Below are positions 29,255 through 40,425 of a stretch of DNA of 64,000 nucleotides, piece after piece. The position numbers and the translations under genes are program-made. Source of the stretch: Heliopora coerulea (Eukaryota; Cnidaria; Anthozoa; Scleralcyonacea; Helioporidae); the NCBI GenBank assembly GCA_030142905.1, contig JASJOG010000075.1, forward strand, positions 1,008,501-1,072,500, read 5' to 3'. Each line of letters begins with the position of its first letter. Positions within the stretch are counted from its first letter, which is position 1. Under the pieces are notes generated by a model, which saw only the letters and a program-made list of their open reading frames with translations, had not been told where the DNA came from and ran no database searches.

Positions 29255-29899
29255 ATGGCGGGTGGACGTGTAGAAGATTGCTCTGATAAAAGCCAACTTG
29301 ATGATGGACATCATGGCACCATGAAGCTCCAAAAACATTTAATTCTAGCGAAGAAAGGCTCCTTTAAATGGACAGACTGCTTTCAACTTCCTAAGCGATT
29401 TTTTGACAGTCTTTTGCAGATTGAAACGAAATGGTCGGTGCCCGGCAGTTGCTGTAAACAGTTTGAAAGTTCTGCTCTTATTATCAGATGGTACTCAACT
29501 AACTATTCATTGACTATCAAAGGACCAGAAAGTGAGAAACTGAAGAGTAAGATGATTGCAATAGCTAGTGAAAATCTGGATAAGCTGAGTTATGATGAGG
29601 AAGAAAACAAGACAGGCCTTCTAAAGGACTTGTCTTCGTTGGACGTCTATTGCCAAGCGATAGAGAAACTAAAACTTATTGAGAAACGAATGGACAAGTT
29701 CAAAGATCTTTCAAACGAAATCCATAAGTTGAAAGGTAAGAATGAAATTAGCACGTCACTGTCAGGAGAATACCTAGAACATATCAAGAAAAAGAATTCT
29801 AACCTGAAGGAAGAAAATAAAAGCTTGAAGGAACGTGTTGAAGCTTTGTCATTCACATTGTCAGATCTGAACACAAAGGTGAAGGATCTCGAGATATGA
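29255..29899 (+). CDS. LINE ORF1, coiled-coil RNA-binding-type protein
   Basis: The ATG at 29,255 (MAGGRVEDC) starts an open frame of 215 codons. The N-terminal half has hydrophobic and Cys-containing segments (KWTDCFQLPKRFFDSLLQ). The C-terminal half is a long charged coiled coil rich in Lys/Glu/Leu, with KEENKSLKERVEALSFTLSD. This layout suits the first protein of a CR1/L2-type LINE, which trimerises and binds element RNA. The frame is intact, unlike most of its surroundings. Confidence 0.6.
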   Translation: MAGGRVEDCSDKSQLDDGHHGTMKLQKHLILAKKGSFKWTDCFQLPKRFFDSLLQIETKWSVPGSCCKQFESSALIIRWYSTNYSLTIKGPESEKLKSKMIAIASENLDKLSYDEEENKTGLLKDLSSLDVYCQAIEKLKLIEKRMDKFKDLSNEIHKLKGKNEISTSLSGEYLEHIKKKNSNLKEENKSLKERVEALSFTLSDLNTKVKDLEI

Positions 29900-30122
29900 G
29901 AAACAAAGTTTGATTACTGTGATGATAATCTTACAATATGAATACTAGCAGAATAACGACCAACACAACAATGAGAAGTGGGAAACTGTTGGGGTAAGAA
30001 TGCAAGGTAAAAATAAACAATTATCAATCTCCAGTTGCGACGAAACCATTGAAACGAACAACAAATTTGAAATTCTGAGCGGTAGTGAAGAAGATGAAAG
30101 TTATACACCAGTAGTCAAATGA

Positions 30123-30728
30123 ATGCCAGAAAATACAAAGCCTCAAGATACCAACCAAAGGGATACAACTAACCGTAAACAAAAAGATAGAAAATACGAC
30201 CAAGACAAGATATCAACTACAGCCATAATTGGAGACTCCTTGATAAAGCATTTGGATTGCAGAAGGTTACATCACTCACTAAAGTCTAAACACAAAAGAA
30301 TACTAGCAGAAACCTACAGAGGAGATAACGTCAATGCAATGAAGCACCATATTAAGCCGTGCTTAACCAACAAACCTGACCAGGTTATTTTGCATGTGGG
30401 AACAAACGATCTACCTAGCAAGAACTCGAAGGGAATAGCTGATGGTATTGCTGAAATTTGTGAAATTATCAAGACAGAGAGCCCCAGAACCAAAATTTTC
30501 TTGTTGCAAATCATACAAAGAACAGACAATCCGAAATACAAGCAGGAAATACAAAAGGTAAATAACAAACTTTCAAAATATTGCAGCCGGCATAAGCTGA
30601 GTCTTGTTAAACACATGAACATCAAGCATAAACATATTAACCCCTATGGGGTACATCTCAATAGATCTGGGACTTCAGTTCTAGTGAGAAATATTTTAAA
30701 TTATATTAACAAGGATGAATGTAGTTGA
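30123..30728 (+). CDS. LINE SGNH/GDSL esterase-like protein
   Basis: A 201-codon frame with the SGNH blocks: IGDSLIKHL (block I with the catalytic Ser), HVGTNDL (block III, G-x-N-D) and HLNRSG (block V with the His). CR1 and L2 LINEs carry such an esterase in ORF1. A TGA directly before the ATG joins it in frame to upstream coding-like sequence (about 29,990-30,119), so the real protein was longer. Catalytic Ser, Asn and His are all present. Confidence 0.8.
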   Translation: MPENTKPQDTNQRDTTNRKQKDRKYDQDKISTTAIIGDSLIKHLDCRRLHHSLKSKHKRILAETYRGDNVNAMKHHIKPCLTNKPDQVILHVGTNDLPSKNSKGIADGIAEICEIIKTESPRTKIFLLQIIQRTDNPKYKQEIQKVNNKLSKYCSRHKLSLVKHMNIKHKHINPYGVHLNRSGTSVLVRNILNYINKDECS

Positions 30729-30865
30729 AATAATGCTGCAATTGAGAATGGCCTAGCAGTTGAAAATTATAATGCCCGTCATGATTTTACAAATAATACG
30801 AAACAGTCTAATTTAAATTGTACTGCACAGAAACGTCGATTTAGCACTAAAAATCAACTTTAAAA

Positions 30866-31126
30866 ATGAGAGGATTTAAAATTGCCCATCTTAACATTAG
30901 AAGTTTGGTAAAGAATATTGATCAATTTAGGTTATATCTAAATAATCAACAATTTGACATTGTCAGGCTAAATGAAATCATGCTGGATGACTCTATCCCA
31001 GATAATGAAATATATTTAAATGGATATGATCTCATACGAAAGGATAGAAATAGAAATGGAGGTGGAGTTGCCATTTACGTTAGAAGCATAATAGATTATG
31101 AACTGAGCCGAGATTTAATGGCAGAT
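30866..31126 (+). pseudogene. LINE AP endonuclease, N-terminal part
   Basis: It starts MRGFKIAHLNIRSL, the N-A/L-N-R-S-L start of apurinic endonucleases of CR1/L2 LINEs. It is followed by IVRLNEIMLDDSI (the usual E-T-W region, with Trp replaced by Met) and NGGGVAIYVR. The frame is cut at about 31,126 by the next LINE. Confidence 0.8.
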
Positions 31127-33930
31127 GGGTAGGTAGGTAGATAGGTAGATAAAACTTTATTTAAACACGCTAGCCTCGATCAACATAATACGCTGCTTTC
31201 CATGAGGGGTGTCACACATTAACTATATACAAACTGAACTATATACAAGTTAAACTATATAAAGATTAAAAAGTTAAAATTAAAAATTGGTTCAATGCAA
31301 TAACATTTACGTCTGGCATATTTTCTTTCTAAAAGAAAAGTTTCAGACCTTTTAAAATCTTCAGGAAGATGATTCCACTGCATTGCACCACTATATTGAA
31401 AACTTTTCTTCAGAAATTCACTATTAGGCTTAGGTAAAAGTAGATCTGTATCACTAATACATAAATTATAATTATTCTGAATTGTATTTCTTTTACAGAA
31501 AAGTTCATTTAGATTAGGGACAGTGTCGTTATTAAGTATTTTGTACATCAATATCAGTTTGTTCTCAAATCATTTCATATCAAGTGTTTGCCAACCGAGA
31601 GCATCCAGGACATCGGCCAATCTAACATCGTAACTGAGTCCAGAAATCACTCTAGCTGCACGACATTGAAACTTTTGTAATTTATCTTGAAGTGTTTTAC
31701 CACAATTATCCCACAGAGGGGAGCAGTAATCGAAATGAGGTTGAACCAGTGCTTTATAAATTGTTTGTAGAATTACAGGTGGAACGTAGGGCTTTATACA
31801 CCTCATAGCTCCAATTCCTGCACTCACTTTTCTGCATATTGTCTCAATATGTTCACCCCAAGTTGATTTTTCATCAATATCCACCCCTAAACGTGTATAT
31901 GTACTGGTTTGAAAAATAGGGGCATTGTTCATAAGTACTGGTGTATTTCCAACTTTATTGGTAAGATTATGAGATAACCCAACAAACATCACCTTTGTTT
32001 TGGTGGGATGGTGTTGGAGTTTATTTTTCAAAAGCCACATCTGGATATTGTTTAAGTTACTATTTAAATTCTGAATTAATGTCTCAATATCTTCTGAAGA
32101 AGATGAAATTTGTGTATCATCTGCATAGAGATATGGAGTTGTTTTTTTCAGATAATCAGGCATGTCATTTACGTAAAGTAAAAATAACAATGGTCCCAAT
32201 ATTGTGCCCCGTGGAATAATGCACCTTATTTTCTTTGGTGAAGATGTATGGCCATTCACTAGACATACTTGCTCTCTATTTGTTAGGTAAGACTCAAACC
32301 ATCTTAATTCGATGTGTCTTGTATTCCAAATTGATTTTTAAGCTTTCTCAATAAAATATCATGATTGACAGAGTCAAACACTTTACGAATATCCAAAAAT
32401 ACAACTCCATTTATTTTTCCTTTATCCATGTCACTTAGCCATTGGTCACACATCTGGATAAGTGCGCCCACGGTTCCATGTTTTGGTCGGAAATCCTGAT
32501 TGAAATTTTGATAATAAAGAGTTGTTATTCAGATACTTATATATTTGAGTAAAAACTTCTCTTTCAAATATTTTACTTATTATGGGTAGAATCGAGATTG
32601 GTTGGTAATTTTCACATTTTTTTCGGTCCTCTGCCTTATAGATCGGAGAAATTCGTGCCAATTTCCAATCATTTATGTAAATACCTAGGTTAAAGGACTG
32701 CCTAAATATAACAGTCAATGATGGTGCAATGATGTGTGATACTGCTTCGAGAGCTTTTACCTGTATGTTATCCATACCGGTTGCTTTAGAAGCTTTGAGA
32801 TTTTGAAGACGAAAGACAACACTGCTCACATTGATATCAGAAAAATAAAAACAAGTCCCCTGGCAATGATCATAAGAGATTGGGTCATCACCCACATTAT
32901 TATAAAGCTGATCAGACTCAGCAGCCAATTTCATTCCTACATTTGTAAAATAATCGTTAAAGGATTCAGCAATATTTTTACCATCTGAGACAATTGTATC
33001 ATTAATTTGAAGCTCTTTTACATTAGTTGATTTACGTTTTCATCCTGAAATGGTATTTATCAAAGACCAACTTTTTTTGACATTTTTAGAAGATATGCTA
33101 TCCTCGATTTTCTCACAGAAATATTTAGATTTTGCCTTACAGATCTCAATGTTCACTTTATTACACTCAGATTTATACAACAGCCATTGTGGCTGAGAAT
33201 CATATCTTATTGCTTGTTTTTTGTGGAAATCCCTCTTTCTCATACGCTGCTTAATTTGAGGTAATCCAAGGTATTCCATTCTATGGATATGTTTGGATTA
33301 TCAAATTGGTTTACTGTGTCCCAAGGAAGTTGCAAAACATCATGAATAAAATCATTTTGCACAAAGTTTTTAAAATCTCTCACTTCTCTAACCATAGGTG
33401 ATGTTTTTTCCGATTTTGTCAATATAAGGTTTCATACTGCATTAATCAAAATATGATCAGATATCCCAAGGTGAATAACACCTGACTGGGAAATATTTTC
33501 AGGTTTATTAGTTAATATTAAATCAATTAAAGAAGCTGATGTCGGTGTCATTCTTGTTGACTCATTAATAAGTTGATCAATCTGATAGAGTGAACATAAA
33601 GATTGTAATTTTCGTATTTGATGATCAAGCAGTGTTTTACTAACATCACAATTCAAATCCCCTAAGACAATTAATTCTTTATTTTCACATTCACATTTGC
33701 ATAAAAATACCGCATACTCATCAAACACATTTATATCTGAGTTTGGCAGTCTATACCATGCATTAATTAAGATAGATTTATTATATGGCTTATTAATTTC
33801 AATACATACCATCTTGAGACCTTCTGATGTTAGATCTTTTCTTTCCAATATCATGGCTATAGACTTTCCGGGTGGAAAACGTAGTCTTAGGATAAAAATG
33901 AGAGCCCAGCTCAAAAGTTTAAGGTGAAGA
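31127..33930 (-). mobile_element. CR1/L2-like LINE, 5'-truncated, with (CTAC)n tail
   Basis: A minus-strand LINE runs from mid-endonuclease (about 33,930) to a tail of CTAC repeats at 31,127-31,150. It is closely related in its RT end to the LINE at 9,109-10,300 (shared SAGIG, RCIKPYVPP-like and YSPLWDNCG segments). Its 5' end abuts a Penelope-like fragment. Confidence 0.85.
31255..33930 (-). pseudogene. LINE endonuclease and reverse transcriptase, broken
   Basis: Reading frames in order on the minus strand: 33,930-33,432 endonuclease second half (ELIVLGDLNCDV, LIDLILTN and ISDHILI, the last with catalytic Asp and His); 33,422-33,040 linker; 32,934-32,446 RT start (KASKATGMDNIQVKALE, ISILPIISKIFE); 32,259-31,570 RT core (RGTILGPLLFLLYVND and LYADDTQIS) and thumb; 31,551-31,255 C-terminal tail. 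At least five frameshifts or stops separate them. Domain order and motifs are complete from mid-endonuclease on. Confidence 0.85.
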
Positions 33931-33934
33931 ACCA

Positions 33935-34600
33935 TGATCACAACAAGGCAAGACAAGTTAAAACATTTTGAAAATAAGTTGGATTCTAACGTTTCATTGC
34001 AATGTGCAGCATCTTCAGAGTGTAATATCACAAGGTTATCAATGTCTATATATAAGTCTATTTACATGCAAGAATGAATAATTAATTAGCGCCCAACCAA
34101 TCACAAAAGGTGATAAGGAAGAAGCTGAGAGCAAAATTAATGACGGGGTAAGAGACTAGAACAAAGAAAGAGGTGTGGAAGAGATATTTTTGTTAAGCGG
34201 AAGTTTGAGTTTAGAAATAAGTAGGCTTTCCCGAAGAAGTAGTTCAAAATTTGAATTGGAAAGGCAGGAAGAGACAATAGTAAAGTCGTCAGGGGAGATG
34301 CTATGTCCGGTTTGACGAGTATGAGTGAGGACACTTGACAGTGAATGAGTAGCCCGTTTCTTTCCCATCAAAGGCAAAACCCCCATGTGCTCCAAGATAC
34401 GTGTATGTAAATGGTGGCATGTTTGCCCCAAATACGATGCACCGCAGCATCAACACATGTAATTATAAACAACATGCGATCTCATTAACATGGGAATCCG
34501 GTCTTTGAAGAGAAAGGAACTAGACAAGCGCTGGCCAGATCGGAAAATAAATCGTAAAGACAAATCTGGGAAGGCAGAGGAACGCAATTTTATGATTTGT
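33935..34600 (-). pseudogene. Penelope-like element fragment, GIY-YIG end
   Basis: On the minus strand 34,580-34,156 reads the end of a Penelope-like protein: FRSGQRLSS and FKDRIPMLMRSHVVYNY before a TGA, then CCGASYLGQTCHHLHTRI (GIY-YIG core) and the helical C-terminus with DDFTIVSSC and LLLRESLLI. The tail to about 33,935 has ACTCTGAAGATGCTGCAC and ATTGCAATGAAACGTTAG on the minus strand, a typical Penelope-like 3' region. The RT is absent. Confidence 0.75.
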
Positions 34601-34657
34601 GTTTGGATCTGTAGAGTGAGACCCTGTGAAGGGAAGTTATCAATTTCTCTCTTCCCT

Positions 34658-34676
34658 TATATATATATATATATAA
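34658..34676. repeat. (TA)n run
   Basis: A short TA microsatellite directly precedes the hammerhead-containing repeat, as is common for such repeats. Confidence 0.8.
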
Positions 34677-34720
34677 TTACAGATGGAACCGTTTCGACCT
34701 ACTGGGCCTCATCAGTGTAG
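34676..34720 (-). ncRNA. Type I hammerhead ribozyme candidate
   Basis: On the minus strand the sequence has all core parts in order: stem I 5' strand TACA, core CTGATGAG (34,715-34,708), stem II GGCC-CAGTA-GGTC, core GAAA (34,695-34,692), short stem III with loop UU, cleavage triplet AUC (34,684-34,682) and stem I 3' strand TGTA. Stem II pairs with one G-U. Stem I pairs TACA with TGTA. Stem III is only about 3 pairs with one C-A mismatch, a feature of the minimal type I hammerheads known from Penelope-like elements and animal retrozymes. Activity may be weakened by the mismatch. Confidence 0.65.
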
Positions 34721-34792
34721 TGCTGATGAGCAGGATGGAGAAGCCTATATTGTATAGGCAACTCAAATGTCCCACATGCGGTACATCTAAGC
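34678..34792 (-). repeat. Retrozyme-like tandem repeat, part left of Polinton
   Basis: This segment plus 62,374-62,483 forms one monomer of about 225 bp, interrupted by the Polinton. A second, internally deleted monomer follows at 62,481-62,522. Shared blocks are CAGATGGAAC and GGTACATCTAA. Tandem units of this size with a type I hammerhead are the structure of animal retrozymes. Confidence 0.6.
34788..34792. repeat. Polinton target-site duplication, left
   Basis: TAAGC precedes the element end AGTAGTAACTTTCT and recurs at 62,369-62,373. A sixth base would be C on the left and T on the right, so it is either 5 bp perfect or 6 bp with one change. Polintons usually make 6-bp duplications. Confidence 0.85.
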
Positions 34793-35050
34793 AGTAGTAA
34801 CTTTCTGTAGGGAAATATGCATTTTACTTGCCAATCAGATTAGAGGATTGACCCCCACATGATAGGAGTCAACCAATCAGAGTGCCGGGATGGGATTTTT
34901 GTGGCGGGGGAGTGATATTTCTAAACTGATTAGGGTGTGGAAAACGTGTATGGACAGAGGGGAGGGTAGAGGTGTGTGTGCGAGTAGATCAGTCACCATC
35001 CAAGCGATTCATATTACATACAACTGCATGATAACCTTAGCTTGTTTTTG
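34793..35050 (+). repeat. Left terminal inverted repeat of Polinton
   Basis: The first 150-170 bp match the right end closely (for example CCAATCAGATTAGAGGATTG and ACCCCCACATGATAGG in both). Beyond that, similarity drops, with an extra stretch in the right copy. Further inward both ends carry related short genes. Confidence 0.9.
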
Positions 35051-35135
35051 TTATCGTTTTGAAATTAAGGAAGAGGACCGACAATGATCTCTATCTGTGT
35101 GGAGCTCAGCAGAGAAAGAAGAAACAAAGAAAAAA

Positions 35136-35440
35136 ATGTCAAACGGATGTGTAAACATTTGGAGTAGAAGTGAATCAAGAGAATTCAATGACTTGCCAAA
35201 GAAATATGAAAATTTCAGGAGAGACAGAGTTGCAAGATTTTTGATAACGAATCATTTCGAAGACTATGTTTCAGGAGTTCTGGATGAGTTGGGACAAGCA
35301 AAAGGGATAAATTATTTCATATATGCCATTTACAAGCACGAAGATTACATTTGCTGACGTGAAAGAAGGGTTGTCGAACAAGACCAACGCATTTTAATAT
35401 TAAACGTTTCACAACCTCACTAACATTACTTGGTATATAT
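35136..35440 (+). pseudogene. Terminal small gene, left copy
   Basis: The ATG at 35,136 starts a frame of 73 codons ending in TGA at 35,355. The same frame continues with RERRVVEQ and later a TAA at about 35,424. The right end has a paralogue (about 62,000-61,740) sharing RVARFLITNHF and continuing with EEKRVL after a TGA at the same place. So this gene was present, inward-facing, at both ends. No known domain; basic and helical. The shared TGA in two diverged copies is notable. Confidence 0.5.
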
Positions 35441-35443
35441 TTA

Positions 35444-35752
35444 TCATGCAAAGAGTTCAAAAGCCAAAGGCAATAACACTTTAGTAGCAGCTCCAAACCC
35501 TTTTCCTTTTTGATTTCTTCTAATTGTTTTCAATGGAACATAAGTTCTTCTCCATCTTCTCCATATTTTTTTTAAATTACACCAAAAAAAAACCAACACT
35601 AAGTTTTCTTGAAAATTTTGATACAAATATTTCAATATGTCAAAATATCCCCCGATTTTACTAAAAATCCCTTGCCCTTTTTTATTCCTTCTTCTTGCAA
35701 TTACAACCATTCTTCTTCTAGTCTTTCTTTTATATCGTCTTTTGCAATTCAT
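35444..35752 (-). CDS. Small basic Polinton protein
   Basis: A 102-codon intact frame starts CKRRYKRKTRRRM. It has KKGQGIFSKIGG and later QKGKGFGAATKVLLPLAFEL. Basic start, Gly-rich sites like adenain cleavage sites, and an amphipathic end recall small core or membrane-lytic proteins (pX/pVI-like) of adenoviruses and Polintons. The similarity is by character, not alignment. It lies near the left end on the minus strand. Confidence 0.4.
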   Translation of the reverse strand: MNCKRRYKRKTRRRMVVIARRRNKKGQGIFSKIGGYFDILKYLYQNFQENLVLVFFWCNLKKIWRRWRRTYVPLKTIRRNQKGKGFGAATKVLLPLAFELFA

Positions 35753-35759
35753 TTGCTTT

Positions 35760-38700
35760 TTTAAATAGCAAAACTACAACCAAAAAAAAAAAAATAAAAG
35801 TTCCAGGATAATTGGAAAATGTAATTCATGAATTAGAATAAAATACACTTTTTTTTTTTACTAGTAATTTTACTACAAATTAATTATATAAATACATTAA
35901 ACATTTCAATCATGCAATGTTTGTTCATGACTGCTTTCTTCTGCACAGCCAATAGTTTTACAAGCGACAAAGTAATTGGATAACGGGTGAATATATCAAC
36001 AATGTCAACAGAAGCGTTTTACAAAACACCAATCTGATGGTGTTCAACAAGATTCAGTTATTTTTTTTAATTATTTTTAGTTAATTAAATTCAGTCCCGA
36101 GAAGGATTTTTTCACTTATCCATCAAAATATTTTTCTTCTCTCCTCAATAATAATGAACAGTCAACAGAAAGTTCTATATCTGAACTCGACAACAGTGTC
36201 AGCGGCACATTACCATTGAGAAGACATAGAAGCCATCCATTATTGTATAGAACTCCTCGTTAAATATTCCTTGGAAGTTTTAGTAGGAGAAATTATTATA
36301 TACCAACAAAGCTTCACCAAATGGACGTGAGTGTAAATGACGCTCTTCACTGAATTAGAAACAATACTAACTCATGCACAATGATATGCTGAAAATAAGA
36401 CTTCGGTCTTGCAAACAAAAATGCAAAGAAATCCCCATAAATGAAAAGAATAAGCAATCCAACATGAGTGCTTGCGTAAGTTAATCATTGAAGAGATGTC
36501 AAGAGCTGAAGACAACAGACTAGTACGAGAAGAGACGACAAAAACAGATGAGCCACAATATCACTGTGACAAATGAAAACTGTTGCAGGATAAAGAAAAA
36601 TCAAAGAAAAAGAACCAAATTATCCAAATGAAGAAAAAATACAAACAAACGATACGGCAAACTTAACCTTACCAGAAACACTCTCAAGAATGGAACAAGA
36701 GACTAAAGATCACGTTCCATCAATCAAGAATAGAATGTTGGTGGAATAATTCGTTTGGAAAGATACTGTCAGAGATGATGAAGATACATCAGATAGGGAT
36801 ACAGACCCGACAAAGCAAAAGTTAAACCAGCAAAAACATTTGCGCACATTTATTAGAACACAGTGTGACAAAATGACGTTACAAACAAGAGCAAACCTTT
36901 CCAAAGAACAACAACAAACTTCAATTAAAAGAACACCTAACTGGTGCTAGAGAAAGTCTAGAACAGTTGAATAACGATAACGATTAATTATGAATCCATC
37001 GCAAAATTATAACTTCAAAACACACCAAAAACGATTCTCAAAAAGTATCAAGTTGAACAGGACCTTTTCACATAAAAATGAAAAATGTCACTGGCATAAG
37101 CGATATTCATTTTTTTCGAATCATCTAAAGATAAAATAAAAGAGGAAGAAAAAAAAAACAGACAGAAAAAGTGAACGACCACATCGTGGAATTTCAAACA
37201 GAAACGATAGAAGAAGTAACAAAAGAACTGAATTACCACTTCATGGAATTTCTTCAAACACACATGCCTCATGGCGGAAAATCTGAACAATTCGGGAAAT
37301 TAAAGATTCATATCCCAACATATTGCCTCAAGGCGAACAGAAGACAATTCTCAAAAAAGTATCAAGCTGAACAGGACCTTTTCAAAAAGAAATGAAAGAT
37401 GTCACTGTCATAAGTGATATTCGTTTTTTCGAATCGTATAAGGATAAAAAACAACAGAAAGTCGCAAAAAAGTGGAAATACTTTGTGCCTTTTTCTAAAT
37501 TCACAACCAAAACCATAATTAATCAATAATTAATAATTAATCCATGACTGAAAATCTTAACAAAACAATTCGTAAATTCCTTGAGCAAAGTAATTGTAAG
37601 GCAAAATAATCAAGGGAGAACAGAAAGAAAAGGACAGAAAAAGAAGTAACAAAAAAACAAACTGAATTCAATTCAACATAATGCTCAACTAGTGCAAACA
37701 AGCTTCAAGACACGAACAAATAACCTTTCTGTCATTAAACAGTGATAGGCAAACTCAGACAACAACCAAAAACCCAAAACAGTCAGACAACCAACACATC
37801 AAGACCGATAAATGGTGTGATTTATGATCCAACTCAAAGCAAGTGAGTCAAAGAAAAACACAACCACCAACAGATGGCTTACAGTGATCCAACTCAAATG
37901 AAGAGAGTAAAACACCACTAATAAATGAGACAATATCTGATACAACTCAAAACAAGCAAATGGCAAAAAGCTCAATGACAAAAGCTTTCAAAAATAAAGA
38001 AATCATGCTACGAGTTGAAAAACCTAACAAAAGCAACAAAGCAGTTAAAGACATGAGAAAAAAATAAAAGATAGAGGATACAAACAATTATGCCCAAAAC
38101 AATTCCCATGGACAAAAATGAAGAATTTCTGAGTGTGAAGATTTTGTCTTTTCGCAAAATATTCGAGAAAAGATCAATACACAAGAAATGTGAAATATGC
38201 CTACCTTGGTACCTTGACTAGCAACACGTCAAAAGATGAAGAGCAAATATTCATGAACGGCTGGCAAAAGCAATGACTGAAATCAGATGTGAAAAAGAAA
38301 GTTTTCAACATTTCACAGAAGACAGACTCCTGAAGACAATCGAACTAGACGATACTGAGGCCACTCCACATGACGATGACATAAAATGTCAATCACTTAC
38401 ATGACAAGTAAATAATTCAAAACCCTGGAGGAAAAGAGTTTATGTAAGGAGAGGGTGATGAATTCTGAAAAAATATATACCAAAACAATTCCAAATGGGC
38501 GAAAGGCAACTCAACATGATGATGACACAAAACGTAATCACTTACGTGACAAGCAATCACCATGAATACACCAACAAACGAGTGATCAAGAAAGACGTAT
38601 CAAACCAGAGGATAAAAAGACGAAGATCAATGAAAAGAAATGCCAACAGCATTCACATGAAAAAAGCATGAAACAAATCCAAATGAATCAAACCAAGAGT

Positions 38701-39220
38701 CAACCGCTTAAAGATAATTACAAGATCACGAACTCAAAAGATTATCTCAAAAGCAATCGACTAAAATAAATGCAAAAACAAGAGAAATCAAATTGCTCAG
38801 AAATTGATTCCAAAGATATTCATGATTTCCTAAATTGTTCAGAAAAGTCAATCAGATTCATGGAGAATGAAAACAATCGATCCAAGAAACAATCATGAAA
38901 GCGGTACACTAACCTTAATCCTTACAGGAAAAACAATCATTGTTGACATCAAAGCAGTCAAAAAAGAATCAAATGTCCAAGTAGCAGTAATGATACATTC
39001 CGAAAAAATTACAAAAACAGTATACTAAAGTTCATCATCAGCACAAATGGAAATAAGAATGCTAACCGCAACTAATACAATAATCAGCATTCCACACAAA
39101 ACTTATTCTTGATACTATTCAATAGCTTGAAAAAATCAGATTCTTTGACAATATACACAAGTTCATCAACAAGACTTTCCTGTGATCCAAAAAATTGTCA
39201 AAATTCAACATAATCCACTT
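35760..39220. other. Polinton segment without recognisable genes
   Basis: About 3.5 kb of A-rich sequence has no frame longer than about 80 codons and no motif I recognise. Poly-A runs sit near 35,780 and 37,150. A block of about 110 bp is duplicated at about 37,025-37,140 and 37,335-37,450, with the shared core AGGACCTTTTCA and a following GATGTCACTG/AATGTCACTG. The segment probably holds badly decayed cargo genes. Confidence 0.5.
37025..37450 (+). repeat. Direct duplication of about 110 bp
   Basis: Two copies, 37,025-37,140 and 37,335-37,450, share long blocks including ATTCTCAAAAAAGTATCAAG-like and GAACAGGACCTTTTCA. They differ by scattered changes, so the duplication is not recent. Confidence 0.75.
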
Positions 39221-39226
39221 CGAATG

Positions 39227-39446
39227 TCATCGTGAAATAAGGAAAAGCCACCAACATGTAAGGTCATCTGGAATTGTCAATCTCATCAGCATTACTGCAA
39301 TGAACAAAGTCAACTTGGGCATTGATAAATAAATCATGATCTTTAAAAACTTTGAACAACACATGTTCAGCAGGCCCTGCACAAGAATTAACATCTTTTC
39401 TGCTAGAAGTAATGTTTCCTGATTTTCTAACATATTCAAAAGTCAC
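39227..39446 (-). CDS. Hypothetical Polinton protein fragment
   Basis: A 60-codon frame with VRKSGNITSSRKDVNSCAG and FKVFKDHDLFINAQVDF. It may be the continuation, after a frameshift, of the gene at 40,071-39,484. Unknown. Confidence 0.3.
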
Positions 39447-39483
39447 ACCGTTGGGTTTAGTATGTATTATTGTTTATGCATTA

Positions 39484-40071
39484 TTATGCATTATTATATA
39501 GTTCATAAGGACCAGCCACATTTGCTACCACATTGAACAACCCGTATCGAATGAATTGAGAAGCATACTTCGACTGATCTTCCCATTCGTGATTGTCATG
39601 TTTCTTTGCAAGATTGGCATCAGCAGTAACTCTTATCTGAGTGATAATCTTAGTTCTAGAATAATCCCAATAATGCTGTCCCAACATATGATCTTCATAC
39701 AAATCAGCATGTGTCCCTGCTACCTTCCTATGTTCAACATGAATCACTCGAGAAGAATTTCTCCACTTTGTGTTCCCAGCCAATATAGCCCATTCGCCGC
39801 TTCTTGGAAGACTTCTCGACGAAATGAGACTGGAAAAATCATGGGTGAAAGGTTTGCCATTCTTCAAACCATATTGCTGCAGCTTTAACAAACTTCTGTC
39901 CACATGAGAAGTGCCAATGACACACCACAAACTGTGGTTTGTCCTTGAAACTCCAAAAGGTTGAAAATACGAAAAATAACAAGTTTTCACAAAAGATCTT
40001 GCAGTCATTAAAAAGTTTCTTTCAAGACAAGATAAATTTGCTTGCGTAAATAACACACACATGAAAATCAA
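39484..40071 (-). CDS. Hypothetical Polinton cargo protein, signal-like N-terminus
   Basis: A 195-codon open frame. The first 15 residues (MIFMCVLFTQANLSC) could be a short signal peptide. The rest is polar and aromatic, with SLWCVIGTSHVDRSLLKLQ, GEWAILAGNTKWRNSS and DYSRTKIITQIRVT, without further membrane spans. This looks like a secreted or lumenal globular protein. I recognise no family. It has no frame break, while neighbouring core genes do, but it may still be a fragment. Confidence 0.45.
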   Translation of the reverse strand: MIFMCVLFTQANLSCLERNFLMTARSFVKTCYFSYFQPFGVSRTNHSLWCVIGTSHVDRSLLKLQQYGLKNGKPFTHDFSSLISSRSLPRSGEWAILAGNTKWRNSSRVIHVEHRKVAGTHADLYEDHMLGQHYWDYSRTKIITQIRVTADANLAKKHDNHEWEDQSKYASQFIRYGLFNVVANVAGPYELYNNA

Positions 40072-40425
40072 TGAATATTAATGAGACATAATTAAAAATT
40101 CATATCAAATTAATACATGCAGACAAATCTTATAAATACACAATATTAGCATTTTCTGACAAGAAACTAATTTGTAAAACAGATAAATCCGATACAAAAA
40201 AGTAAGTGAACATTTATTTTCAAAAATACAAAATACGCACATATAAAATAATCCAAGGCAACTAGTTTCAAGAGCACTTGTCATGGCACACAACCGTTCC
40301 TAAATATTGTTTGAAGTTATTGTACTCATACACATCCTTGTAAAATAAACAAACCTCTAAAAATTTCACAAATGCTGCTTTAGGAAAATCAGAAAAAATC
40401 GACATTCTGTTAAACCTCAAATGAT

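Larger units (their letters stand above)
29219..31126 (+). mobile_element. CR1/L2-like LINE, 5' half
   Basis: A LINE 5' part: ORF1 with a coiled coil (29,255-29,899), an SGNH esterase-like segment (30,123-30,728) and the start of an AP endonuclease (30,866-31,126). The element stops where the (GGTA)n tail of an opposite-strand LINE begins at 31,127. Its RT half is not found beyond that LINE, so the 3' half is lost. Confidence 0.75.

Noticed and set aside
34705..34732. Second hammerhead core on the plus strand (CTGATGAG at 34,723)
   Set aside because: The plus-strand CTGATGAG is not followed by stem II and GAAA; it is the complement-like half of a small palindrome near the minus-strand ribozyme.
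37048..37290. Phe/Ser-rich minus-strand frame as a membrane protein
   Set aside because: Composition follows from A-rich plus-strand DNA; the frame has no start context, no homologous neighbour and overlaps the duplicated block.
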